NCBI GenBank assembly: GCA_963811595.1
Contig: CAWERW010000001.1
Coordinates: 1 to 64,000, forward strand
Source of the DNA: DASQFQ01 sp963811595
GTDB taxonomy: Bacteria; Actinomycetota; Thermoleophilia; Solirubrobacterales; Solirubrobacteraceae
DNA length: 64,000 nt
Direction: 5' to 3'
Part shown: piece by piece, positions 1 through 8,074 of the stretch
Position numbering within the stretch: position 1 is the first letter of the stretch
Layout of the letters: the number at the start of each line of letters is the position of its first letter
Translations under genes and position numbers: made by a program
Notes under the pieces: generated by a model
The model's input: the letters and a program-made list of their open reading frames with translations, nothing else
Told to the model about the DNA's origin: nothing
The model's database searches: none

Positions 1-1210
1 TGCCGGGGCGTGAGCGCGGATCCGGGAGGCGACCTCGCCCGCCTGGTCGCGCGGCTGCGGAGCGCGCCGCAGCGCGGTGTCGTCTACGGGCTGCGCGGGC
101 GCCGGCGGCCGGCGACGCTGACCGCGCTCGGGCTCGCGGACCTGATGTTCGACTCCGATTACAACCCGGCGCTGCGCGCGGGCATCCCCGCCGCGGTGCG
201 GGCCGCGCTCGACAACGGCGACCCGGCGCCGCTGCTGCGCCTCGCCGACAGCGCCGCGAGGCTCGCCTCGCTGCCCGAGCCGCGCAGCTTCTCGGCCGCG
301 CGCTACGCGACCGTGTGCGAGGAGACGCCGCTGCCGTGGCCGCGCGGCGCGCCGTTCGGCGAGCGCGTCGCCCGGGCGCGCGCGGAGGCCGACCGGCTCG
401 GCCCCGGCGCGTTCTTCCCGTTCGGCTTCGAGGAGGCGCGCGCCGACGAGATCGACCTCTGCCTGCGCTGGCCCGAGGCGACGCCCGCCCCGGCCACGGG
501 CGGCGCGTACCCGGCGGTGCCGTCGCTGATCCTGCAGGGGGGAGAGGACCTGCGCACGCCGCCGGCGAGCTCTGAGCGGGTCGCGGCGGCGCTGCACGGC
601 GCGCCGCGGGTGGTCGTGCCGGGCGTCGGGCACGCGGTGGTGGGCGGGGACCCGTCGCGCTGCGGCGTGCGCCGGCTCGTCTCGTTCCTGCGCGGGCGGC
701 CCGCGACCCGGCCGTGCCCGCGCGTGGCGACGCTGCGTGCCCGCCGTCGGCGTGCCGCCGACGTCGCTGCGGCAGGTCGCGCCGGTGGCCGGCGTGCCCG
801 GCCGGCGCGGGCGCACGCTCGGCGCGCTCGACGTCACGCTGGACGACCTGACCTTCGCGCTGTCGCCGGCGCTCGCCTCGCCGCTGTCGGGCGCCGGGCT
901 GCGCGGCGGGACGTTCCGCCTGCAGCGGCGGTCGATCGTGCTGCGGCGCCTGCGCGTCGTCCCCGGCGTGCGCGTGAGCGGCGTGCTGCCGCGGCGCGGG
1001 AGCGCGCGGCTGCGGATCTCGGGCGGGCCGGCGGCGGCGGGGCGGGTGCGCATCTCGTCGCGCGGCGTGGTCAGCGGGCGGCTCGGCGGCCGCCGCGTGC
1101 GCGGGCGGCTGCGGGCCGGGCCGCCGCGGCCGGTGGCGGGCGGAGCTGTGGCGAAGCGGGCGCAATTTCGGCACAGAACGGCCTTTTCTTCCGTCCGGCG
1201 CCCCACGTAG
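1..1210 (+). CDS. Alpha/beta hydrolase, C-terminal part (5' end outside window; apparent frameshift)
   Basis: This is the C-terminal part of a secreted-type alpha/beta hydrolase; the N-terminus lies before base 1. Frame 1 encodes a cap region and then the TAP-like C-terminal lobe, with a probable catalytic Asp in GGEDLRTP and His in GVGHAVV. Near bases 715-740 the family-like sequence jumps to frame 2. There PPTSLRQVAP opens a glycine/arginine-rich C-terminal module that runs to the TAG at 1208-1210. Frame 1 itself has no stop and runs on into recA. The frame change is a one-base indel, either real or a sequencing error. The substrate cannot be told. Confidence 0.6.
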
Positions 1211-1278
1211 CTTGCACCGTCCACCGCCTGTGCCGATCCGGCGGTTCGACTTGCAAGCTTGATGAGGAGCACGCCCAC

Positions 1279-2382
1279 ATGAGCAACCACGCCACGGACG
1301 CCGCGGGCGCCAAGGCCCGCGACGTCGCCCTGCAGGGCGCGCTGACCCAGATCGAGCGCCAGTTCGGCAAGGGCACGCTGATGCGGATGGGTGACGAGGG
1401 CGCGCAGGTGCGCGTCGAGGCGATCCCCTCCGGGGCGCTGTCGCTCGACCTCGCGCTCGGCATCGGCGGCATGCCGCGCGGCCGCATCGTCGAGGTCTAC
1501 GGGCCGGAGTCATCCGGTAAGACGACGCTCGTCTACCACGTGCTCGCCGAGGCGCAGAAGCTCGGCGGCGTGTGCGCGTTCATCGACGCGGAGCACGCGA
1601 TGGATCCCCTGTACGCGCAGCAGATCGGGGTCGACATCGACGAGCTGCTGGTCTCGCAGCCCGACTACGGCGAGCAGGCGCTGGAGATCGCCGACATGCT
1701 CGTGCGCTCGGGCGCGGTCGACGTGGTGGCGGTCGACTCCGTGGCGGCGCTGACGCCGCGCGCGGAGCTCGAGGGCCAGATGGGCGACCAGACGGTCGGC
1801 CTGCAGGCGCGGATGATGTCCCAGGCCATGCGCAAGCTGGCCGGCAACCTCAACCGCACGAAGACGCTGTGCCTCTTCGTCAACCAGATCCGCGAGAAGG
1901 TCGGCGTCATGTTCGGCTCGCCGGAGACCCAGCCGGGCGGCCGCGCGCTGAAGTTCTACTCGTCGCAGCGGCTCGACATCCGCCGCATCGAGACGCTGAA
2001 GGACGGCACCGAGGCGGTCGGCAACCGGGTGCGCGTGAAGGTCGTCAAGAACAAGGTCGCGGCGCCGTTCCGCCAGGCGGAGTTCGACATCGAGTTCGGC
2101 AAGGGCATCTCGACCTCGGGCTGCATCCTCGACCTCGGGATCGAGCACAACATCGTCGCCAAGTCCGGCTCGTTCTTCTCCTACGACTCCGAGCGGCTCG
2201 GCCAGGGGCGCAACAACGCCAAGGCGTTCCTCGACGAGCACCAGGAGATCGCGAAGGAGATCGAGGGCAAGGTCTACGAGGCGCTCGGCATCGGCCAGGA
2301 CCTCGTGAAGCCGATCGACCGCGACGCGGAGGCCGACGTGCCGCCGCCGGTCGCCGCGGCCGAGGCTGTCGAGGCGGCCTAG
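1279..2382 (+). CDS. recA: RecA recombinase
   Basis: RecA forms the ATP-dependent filament on single-stranded DNA that drives strand exchange and triggers LexA self-cleavage. The 367-aa product has the Walker A motif GPESSGKTT (residues 75-83), the strand-exchange loops and the acidic tail typical of the family. The ATG at 1279 was chosen because MSNHATDAAG leads straight into the RecA core and an AGGAG lies about 10 nt upstream. The same frame is open far upstream, but that part belongs to the hydrolase. No GAAC-N4-GTTC SOS box is visible in the upstream 100 nt. recX follows after 13 nt. Confidence 0.98.
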   Translation: MSNHATDAAGAKARDVALQGALTQIERQFGKGTLMRMGDEGAQVRVEAIPSGALSLDLALGIGGMPRGRIVEVYGPESSGKTTLVYHVLAEAQKLGGVCAFIDAEHAMDPLYAQQIGVDIDELLVSQPDYGEQALEIADMLVRSGAVDVVAVDSVAALTPRAELEGQMGDQTVGLQARMMSQAMRKLAGNLNRTKTLCLFVNQIREKVGVMFGSPETQPGGRALKFYSSQRLDIRRIETLKDGTEAVGNRVRVKVVKNKVAAPFRQAEFDIEFGKGISTSGCILDLGIEHNIVAKSGSFFSYDSERLGQGRNNAKAFLDEHQEIAKEIEGKVYEALGIGQDLVKPIDRDAEADVPPPVAAAEAVEAA

Positions 2383-2395
2383 CCCGCCGCCTGGC

Positions 2396-2932
2396 ATGGA
2401 CCGCTGGGGGCCGCCGGAGTCCGGCCCGTTCGAGCCGGACGCGTGGAGCGCCCGCGAGGCAGATCCCTACGAGCGGGCCAAGTCGCTCGCCTGGCGCGCG
2501 CTCAACAAGCGCGACCGGACGATCGACGAGATCGGCGGGATGCTGCTGGGCAAGCGGGTCGAGCCGGCGATCGCCGACCGGGTGGTCACGGAGCTGATCG
2601 AGCTCGGCTACCTCGACGACGCCCGCTACGCCGAGCGCTTCGCCGAGGACCGGCGGCGCCTCGACGGCTGGGGCTCGGAGCGGATCGCGCGGCGGCTGCG
2701 CGAGCTCGGGGTCGACCGCGACCACGTCGACGCTGCGCTCGCGGGCCAGGACCCGGAGGAGGAGCTGGAGGCGGCGCTCGAGCTGCTGCGGCGGCGCTGC
2801 CGGCAACCGCCTGAGACGCGCGCGGAGCGCGACCGCGCGCTCGGCATCCTCGTCCGCCGCGGCTACTCGCCCGAGCTCGCGTTCGACGCGCTGCGGCGGC
2901 ACGCGGGCGTCGAGGCCGAGCCCGACTTCTGA
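2396..2932 (+). CDS. recX: RecX regulatory protein
   Basis: RecX binds and caps RecA filaments and so tunes recombination and the SOS response. The 178-aa product has the usual tandem three-helix repeats: KRDRTIDEI and GYLDDARYAERFAEDR in the centre, and GYSPELAFDALR at the C-terminus. It lies 13 nt behind recA, the classic recA-recX transcription unit, where readthrough gives less RecX than RecA. The length is normal for an actinobacterial RecX, with a short charged N-terminal extension. Confidence 0.95.
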   Translation: MDRWGPPESGPFEPDAWSAREADPYERAKSLAWRALNKRDRTIDEIGGMLLGKRVEPAIADRVVTELIELGYLDDARYAERFAEDRRRLDGWGSERIARRLRELGVDRDHVDAALAGQDPEEELEAALELLRRRCRQPPETRAERDRALGILVRRGYSPELAFDALRRHAGVEAEPDF

Positions 2933-2943
2933 CATCGGCGAAC

Positions 2944-3324
2944 ATGCCGCCCGTGGACGATGACGCCGCCCTGATCGAGCTGGTCGACAGCTACGAGCAG
3001 AGCTACGAGGAGGGGCGGTCGCCGCTCGTGCGCGAGATGGTGGCGCGCGGCGGGGTCGAGGCCGCGCCCCGGCTCGCCCGCTCGGCCGACGCCCGCGCGC
3101 GGCTGACGGCCGCGCGGCTCATGCACCTGCTCCCCGACGAACGCCACGTCGCGGCCCTCGAGCCCTTGATCGCCGACCCCGACGCCGACGTCGCGGGCCT
3201 CGCCTGGCGGGCGCTGCGCAACCAGCGCCGGACCCCCGAGTGGCGCGCGGCCCTCGAGCGGATCGCCTCTGGCGGCCCGCCCGAGCGCCGCGAGGCCGCC
3301 CAGGAGTGGCTGGAGGAGCGGTAG
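2944..3324 (+). CDS. Small HEAT-repeat-like protein
   Basis: A 126-aa soluble protein without signal peptide or membrane segment. It is almost wholly helical, with Ala/Leu/Arg-rich helix pairs such as RARLTAARLMHLL and PDADVAGLAWRALRNQ that resemble two or three HEAT/Armadillo-like repeats. Such folds act as protein-binding scaffolds; no catalytic motif is present. It starts 11 nt after recX on the same strand, so it probably belongs to the recA-recX transcript. A link to DNA repair is only a positional guess. Confidence 0.6.
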   Translation: MPPVDDDAALIELVDSYEQSYEEGRSPLVREMVARGGVEAAPRLARSADARARLTAARLMHLLPDERHVAALEPLIADPDADVAGLAWRALRNQRRTPEWRAALERIASGGPPERREAAQEWLEER

Positions 3325-3335
3325 CCGAGCGCTCG

Positions 3336-3351
3336 CGGGCGGATCCGCCCG
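3336..3351. repeat. 16-nt perfect palindrome
   Basis: CGGGCGGATCCGCCCG lies between the HEAT-like gene and the tandem paralogue pair. It could form a 6-bp stem with a GATC loop, a weak end signal for the recA operon, or be a protein-binding operator for the next two genes. No U-run follows, so a classical intrinsic terminator is unlikely. Confidence 0.35.
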
Positions 3352-3408
3352 GACGCCTGCCCACTCGCCCCTGGCGCGGACGCTGGGCGGCCCCATAGGA
3401 TCGCTCGG

Positions 3409-4860
3409 ATGCCGGTGCATGAGAGCGAGGCGGCCGTCGAGGCCACGACGGACGACGTCGCCGCGGCACCGGCACAGGGCGCCCTCGTCCCGTTCCCGAC
3501 CCTGAGCGCCCCCGGCCTCCTCGCGCTGCAGCGCAGCATCGGCAACGCCGCGGTCGGCCGCCTGCTGCAGCGCCGCGTCACGATGACCTCCGAGGGCGAC
3601 GTGCCCGCCGCCCCGGTGGCCGGGATCGGCGCCTGGAGCGAGGACGAGGTCCGCACCATCCAGCGCGAGCTGGCGCGCCTCAACCTCTACAACCTCAACG
3701 TCGACGGCGATCCCGGCGCCCGTACCGAGGTCAGCCTCAGCGAGGCGTTCGGCAACGACTCGTGGCGCACGATGACCGCCACCGAGGTCACGGAGGCGCT
3801 GCGCGCCGCGGAGAAGCCGTGGGGCGGCAAGGGCCGCACGCTGCGCTACGCCGAGCTGTTCCGCGACGGCGTCCTCGACGTCACGTTCGGCGTCGGCTAC
3901 TTCGAGTCCGCGGTCAAGGAGAACAACGCCGCCGAGACGCGCATGGTGGCCACGGCCGTCATCGAGGCGATCGAGAAGCGCGGCTACACGGAGGACACGA
4001 AGAAGGCCGCCGAGCTGCTCGCCGCGGCCGGACGCCCGCTCGCCGACTCCGCCACCGGCCGCTTCTTCGTCAAGGAGAACGCGTTCACCTACGCGCCGCC
4101 GGCCGGCGAGAGTCGCGCCATCCACTCGATCGTCCGCGTCGTGTCCAACGAGGTCGCCGGAGGCGGCGCGGCGGCGGCCGCCGCCTTCCGCGAGGGCATG
4201 GCGACGGGTGACGCCGCCTGGTACTCGGGCCACGGCCGCTACGGCACCGGCCCGGACTTCGACCGCAACTTCATCGAGTTCCGGCTCCGCGACGCCGCCG
4301 GCACGATCGAGCAGACGCTCGACGACTACGACGCGCTCGAGCATGTGCTCGCCAAGGGCGGCAAGGACCCGTGGAAGGTCTTCCAGCAGCGCGTCGGCGA
4401 CGGCACGCTCGAGGTCGACCTGTCCAACGCCGGGAACATCCGCATCGCCGACCACGCCCACAGCAGCGAGTTCGGCGCCAAGCTGATCAACTGGGCGCTG
4501 GCCAAGACCGGTTCGAAGCTCCAGACCGGCGCCCAGGGCCAGCTCGCGGAGGACGCCGCAAAGGGCTCGCAGCGGTACCGGGTGCTCGCCTTCTACGGGT
4601 GCTCGACCAACTCCTACGACAAGGAGCTGCGCGCCACCGAGGGCTTCAACACGAAGCAGGCGGACATCCTGGTCACCAATCGTGTCACCCGCGGCGGAGC
4701 GGACGTCGCCGCGTTCATGTCCTTCCTCGACGGGCTCGTGAACCAGAGCTCGGCCGAGAAGATGCTGAGCGGCGTCAACAAGGCGATGCGCGAGAACGAG
4801 CACGGCTTCGCCGGCGACCCCTGGCAGTTCACCGGCACCCGCGACAACCCCGGGAAGTGA
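3409..4860 (+). CDS. Putative caspase-like His/Cys protein with N-terminal ALQR-IGN motif (paralogue 1)
   Basis: The 483-aa product is not assigned to a named family. Residues 37-56 carry LALQRSIGNAAVGRLLQ. As I recall, this short helix is common near the N-terminus of DUF4157-type and contractile-injection-system-associated proteins. Residues about 76-115 look like a peptidoglycan-binding-like three-helix unit. The C-terminal 330 residues hold YSGHGRYGTGPDFD (His275) and AFYGCSTNSY (Cys398), each after a hydrophobic strand, which resembles the His...Cys dyad of clan CD (caspase/gingipain) peptidases. The 123-residue spacing is large, so the peptidase call is inference. There is no signal peptide. 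The stop overlaps the next gene by GTGA. An ATAGGA lies 8 nt before the ATG. Confidence 0.5.
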   Translation: MPVHESEAAVEATTDDVAAAPAQGALVPFPTLSAPGLLALQRSIGNAAVGRLLQRRVTMTSEGDVPAAPVAGIGAWSEDEVRTIQRELARLNLYNLNVDGDPGARTEVSLSEAFGNDSWRTMTATEVTEALRAAEKPWGGKGRTLRYAELFRDGVLDVTFGVGYFESAVKENNAAETRMVATAVIEAIEKRGYTEDTKKAAELLAAAGRPLADSATGRFFVKENAFTYAPPAGESRAIHSIVRVVSNEVAGGGAAAAAAFREGMATGDAAWYSGHGRYGTGPDFDRNFIEFRLRDAAGTIEQTLDDYDALEHVLAKGGKDPWKVFQQRVGDGTLEVDLSNAGNIRIADHAHSSEFGAKLINWALAKTGSKLQTGAQGQLAEDAAKGSQRYRVLAFYGCSTNSYDKELRATEGFNTKQADILVTNRVTRGGADVAAFMSFLDGLVNQSSAEKMLSGVNKAMRENEHGFAGDPWQFTGTRDNPGK

Positions 4861-6269
4861 GCACGCGCGAGCACGCACCGACGGTGGAGGCCGAGGCGAC
4901 GCCCGAGGCCAAGGTGGAGACCGCGCTCGCGGGCCCCACCGGGATCCTTGCGCTGCAGCGCACGATCGGCAACGCCGCGGTCGGGCGCCTGCTGCAGCGG
5001 CGGGTGACCGCGACCACGGAGGGCGCCGCCCCGCCGGCAGGCTCCGACGGCTGGTCGGAGGACGAGATCCGCGCCGTTCAGCGCGAGATCCGGCGGCTGC
5101 GCCTCTACGACATCACGGTCGACGGCATCCTGGGCCCGGGCACCGACCAGGGCCTCACCGAGGCGTTCGGCGGGACCCACTGGCGGCAGATGTCGGCCAC
5201 CGAGGTCCACGAGCGCCTGCGCGCCGCCGAGCGGCCCGGCGCCGGCGGCGGCAAGGCGCTGCGCTCGGCCGAGCTCTTCACCGACGGCGTGCTCGACGTG
5301 ACGTTCGGCGTCGGCTTCATCGAGCACGAGACCCGCAACCCGATGAGCGAGATCGCCGGGGGCCTGACGACGGCGCTCGAGGGCCGCGGCTACACCGACG
5401 ACGGCGCCCGTGCCGCCGAGCTGCTCGCCGCCGCCGGCCGCCCGCTCGCCAACCCGGGCGTCGGCCGCTTCTTCGTCAAGGAGAACGCGTTCACCTACGC
5501 GCCGCCGGCCGGCGAGAGCCGCCAGATCCACTCGATCGTCCGCGTGGTCTACAACGACGTGGCCGGCGAGGGAGGCGACGTCGCCGAGGCCTTCCGCGAG
5601 GGGATGACCGCGGGCGATGCGAGCTACTACGTCGGGCACGGCCGCTATGGCACGGGCCCCGACTTCGATCGCAACTTCGTCGAGTTCCGCCTCTATGACG
5701 CCGCCGGCAAGCTCGAGGACACGCTCGACAGCTACACCGCGCTCGAGCACGCGCTGCAGCGAGAGTCGCGCGACCCGTGGCAGGCGTTCCTGGCGCGCGT
5801 GAACTCGAACCGCATCCAGGTCGACCTCTCCAACGCCGGCAACCTGCGGATGGAGTCGCACGCGCACAGCAACGAGTTCGGCGCGCGGCTGATCCAGTGG
5901 GCGCTCGAGCAGAGCGGCACGCCGGTGCAGACCGGGGAGGGCGGGCAGCTCGCCGAAGGCGCCGCAGCCAACCCGCAGCGCCGCTACCGCGTCGTCGCGT
6001 TCTACGGCTGCTCGACCAACTCGTACGACACGGCGCTGCGCAACACCGAGGGCTTCGGCACGCGCGAGGCGGACATCCTGGTCACCAACCGCACGACGTC
6101 GATGGGCGCTGAGGTGCCGGCCTTCCTCGCGTTCCTCGACGGCATCGTCGGCCAGGCCTCGGCAGAGCGGATGCTCGGCAGCATGAACAAGACGATGCGC
6201 GAGGGCGAGAACCGGTACTCGACCGACCCGTGGCGGTTCACCGGCCTGCGCGACAACCCGCGCCGCTGA
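4857..6269 (+). CDS. Putative caspase-like His/Cys protein with N-terminal ALQR-IGN motif (paralogue 2)
   Basis: A close tandem paralogue of the preceding gene. The GTG at 4857 was chosen because it overlaps the upstream stop as GTGA and puts LALQRTIGNAAVGRLLQ at residues 31-47, as in paralogue 1. The 470-aa protein keeps the same layout: motif, peptidoglycan-binding-like unit beginning WSEDEI, then the domain with VGHGRYGTGPDFD (His261) and AFYGCSTNSY (Cys385). The putative dyad and the RFFVKENAFTYAPPAGES segment are nearly identical in both copies; the linkers have diverged. No injection-system structural gene is in the window. Both proteins are probably made together. Confidence 0.5.
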   Translation: MSTREHAPTVEAEATPEAKVETALAGPTGILALQRTIGNAAVGRLLQRRVTATTEGAAPPAGSDGWSEDEIRAVQREIRRLRLYDITVDGILGPGTDQGLTEAFGGTHWRQMSATEVHERLRAAERPGAGGGKALRSAELFTDGVLDVTFGVGFIEHETRNPMSEIAGGLTTALEGRGYTDDGARAAELLAAAGRPLANPGVGRFFVKENAFTYAPPAGESRQIHSIVRVVYNDVAGEGGDVAEAFREGMTAGDASYYVGHGRYGTGPDFDRNFVEFRLYDAAGKLEDTLDSYTALEHALQRESRDPWQAFLARVNSNRIQVDLSNAGNLRMESHAHSNEFGARLIQWALEQSGTPVQTGEGGQLAEGAAANPQRRYRVVAFYGCSTNSYDTALRNTEGFGTREADILVTNRTTSMGAEVPAFLAFLDGIVGQASAERMLGSMNKTMREGENRYSTDPWRFTGLRDNPRR

Positions 6270-6576
6270 CAGCGCGCACCCGCGGGTTTGCGCGGCACGC
6301 CTCGCAGTACTACGATCCGAGGCAGCGACAGATCCGGCCCACGGGCCGTGAAAACACCAGCAAACAAACGCTTTTCCGCGAGAGATTCAGCAGCTTCAAG
6401 TGACGGCCGATCCAACCATGACCCCGGGGCGCTCGCGCCGCGGCTCCTGTTCACCACCAAGACGCACCTAGCCGCCATCTGACGTGGCGGCCTGAGGCCG
6501 CCTTCCTGCAGTTCCCCTCGCTCGGTGCCGCGAGCCTGGTCTGGCGCTCCCGAAACGGAGTGGAGAGGAACTCAAA
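6270..6576 (+). other. Non-coding leader region of rny
   Basis: This 307-nt gap contains no convincing gene. A stretch near 6348-6400 is clearly poorer in GC than its surroundings and includes GTGAAAACACCAGC. A hairpin of CGGC/GCCG type sits at 6335-6348. Two overlapping, mutually exclusive stems lie at 6471-6502 (separate entry). A GAGAGGA ribosome-binding site lies just before the rny ATG. The layout suggests a structured 5' leader, possibly with transcription control; no known riboswitch class was recognised. Confidence 0.4.
6471..6502 (+). promoter_or_regulatory. Two mutually exclusive hairpins in the rny leader
   Basis: GCCGCC (6471-6476) can pair with GGCGGC (6486-6491). Alternatively GGCGGCC (6486-6492) pairs perfectly with GGCCGCC (6496-6502) around a TGA loop, followed by TTCCT. 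The central arm is shared, so only one stem can form. That is the arrangement of an antiterminator/terminator or attenuator switch about 75-105 nt before the rny start. Function is inferred from pairing only. Confidence 0.35.
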
Positions 6577-8028
6577 ATGGAAATCGTGATCGCGGCCGTG
6601 GTGCTGGCGGTGGGGCTCGTGGGAGGGGCCTCGTTGCTGTCGCGCCGCACGCCGGCGCTCGCTGGATCTCACGGCGACAAGGCACCGCGGAGGGCGGCGA
6701 CGGCCGAGCCCGCCGGTGGCGGCGCCGACGCCGATCTGAAGCACCGGCGCACGGAGATGGTGCGGCTCGAGGAGCGCCTGCTGACCAAGGAGGCGGCGCT
6801 CGACCAGCAGCGCGCCGCGCTCGCCACCCGCGAGCAGGAGTTCGCAGAGCAGCAGGCCGAGATCGGATCGATCCGCGAGCGCCACGTGCGCGAGCTCGAG
6901 CGCGTCGCGGGGCTCAGCGCCTCGCAGGCCAAGCAGATCCTGCTGCGCGAGCTCGAGGAGCAGGTGCGCCACGACTGCGCCCGCCGCGTGCGCCAGATCG
7001 AGGAGGAGACCAAGCGCGACGCCGACCGCCGCGTGCGCAACATCCTCTCCGTCGTCATGCAGCGGATGGCCGCCGGCCACGCCGCGGAGACGACGGTGTC
7101 GGTCGTCCAGCTCTCCGCCGACGACATGAAGGGGCGGATCATCGGCCGCGAGGGGCGCAACATCCGCGCCCTGGAGCACCTCACGGGCGTCGACTTCATC
7201 ATCGACGACACCCCGAACGCGGTCATCCTCTCGGGCTTCGACGGCGTGCGGCGCGAGATCGCCCGCATGACGCTCGAGAAGCTGCTCCAGGACGGCCGCA
7301 TCCACCCGGCGCGGATCGAGGAGACCTACTACCAGGCCAAGTCCGAGCTCGAGAGCCACATGATGGAGGCGGGGGAGCAGGCCTGCTTCGACGCCAACGT
7401 CGGCGGCCTCGACCCCGAGATGGTGCGGCTGCTGGGCCGCCTGAAGTTCCGCACCAGCTACGGCCAGAACGTGCTCGCGCACTCGGTCGAGTGCGCCCAC
7501 CTGGCGGCGATGATGGCCCACGAGCTCGGCGCCTCGCCCAAGACCGCGCGCCGCGCGGCGCTGCTGCACGACATCGGCAAGGCCGTCTCGCACGAGATCG
7601 AGGGCCCGCACGCGCTCGTGGGCGGCGACCTCGCCCGCAAGCACAGCGAGTCCGAGGCCGTCGCGCACGCGATGGAGGCGCACCACAACGAGGTCGAGCC
7701 GCAGACGGTCGAGGCCGTCATCGTCCAGGCCGCCGACGCGCTGTCGGGCGCCCGGCCGGGCGCCCGCGGCGAGTCGCTCGAGCAGTACGTCAAGCGCCTG
7801 CGCGACCTCGAGCACATCGCCACCCGCCACGAGGGCGTCGACAAGGTCTACGCGATGCAGGCCGGCCGCGAGATCCGCGTGATGGTGCTGCCGGGCTCGC
7901 TCGACGACGACGGCGCGGTGCTGCTCTCGCACGAGATCGCGCGCGAGATCGAGCAGGAGCTCGAGTACCCCGGCCAGATCAAGGTGACCGTGATCAGGGA
8001 GTCGCGCGCGACAGACTACGCTAGGTAA
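6577..8028 (+). CDS. rny: Ribonuclease Y
   Basis: RNase Y is a membrane-anchored endoribonuclease that starts mRNA decay. The 483-aa product has an N-terminal transmembrane helix (residues about 1-22), a charged coiled coil (about 50-160), a KH domain with the GREGRNIRALE motif, and an HD domain with catalytic His-Asp in LLHDIGKAV (His331, Asp332). It is somewhat shorter than the usual 500-520 aa because the coiled coil is short. The ATG is preceded by GAGAGGA. A structured leader lies upstream, and miaB follows after 46 nt. Confidence 0.96.
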   Translation: MEIVIAAVVLAVGLVGGASLLSRRTPALAGSHGDKAPRRAATAEPAGGGADADLKHRRTEMVRLEERLLTKEAALDQQRAALATREQEFAEQQAEIGSIRERHVRELERVAGLSASQAKQILLRELEEQVRHDCARRVRQIEEETKRDADRRVRNILSVVMQRMAAGHAAETTVSVVQLSADDMKGRIIGREGRNIRALEHLTGVDFIIDDTPNAVILSGFDGVRREIARMTLEKLLQDGRIHPARIEETYYQAKSELESHMMEAGEQACFDANVGGLDPEMVRLLGRLKFRTSYGQNVLAHSVECAHLAAMMAHELGASPKTARRAALLHDIGKAVSHEIEGPHALVGGDLARKHSESEAVAHAMEAHHNEVEPQTVEAVIVQAADALSGARPGARGESLEQYVKRLRDLEHIATRHEGVDKVYAMQAGREIRVMVLPGSLDDDGAVLLSHEIAREIEQELEYPGQIKVTVIRESRATDYAR

Positions 8029-8074
8029 CTCGGGCTTTCTGGTCCGAGCTCGCGAGGACGAGAAAACCGGGCCC

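Noticed and set aside
1170..1190. Possible SOS box before recA (AGAACGGCCTTTTCT)
   Set aside because: Only the outer AGAA/TTCT halves are symmetric; the GAAC-N4-GTTC core is missing, so it is not called a LexA site.
10..2382. A single 790-aa frame joining hydrolase and RecA
   Set aside because: RecA has its own AGGAG and ATG at 1279, and the part between about 740 and 1278 is low-complexity Arg/Ala sequence while the hydrolase continues in another frame. It is not a fusion.
4614..5867. Long minus-strand frames opposite the tandem paralogues, recA, coxL and others
   Set aside because: They have the Arg/Ala/Asp-rich composition typical of antisense frames in GC-rich DNA and overlap genes with clear domains.
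6288..6482. 64-aa open frame in the rny leader
   Set aside because: No ribosome-binding site, no standard ATG start, composition unlike a protein, and the stretch contains overlapping hairpins; more likely untranslated leader.
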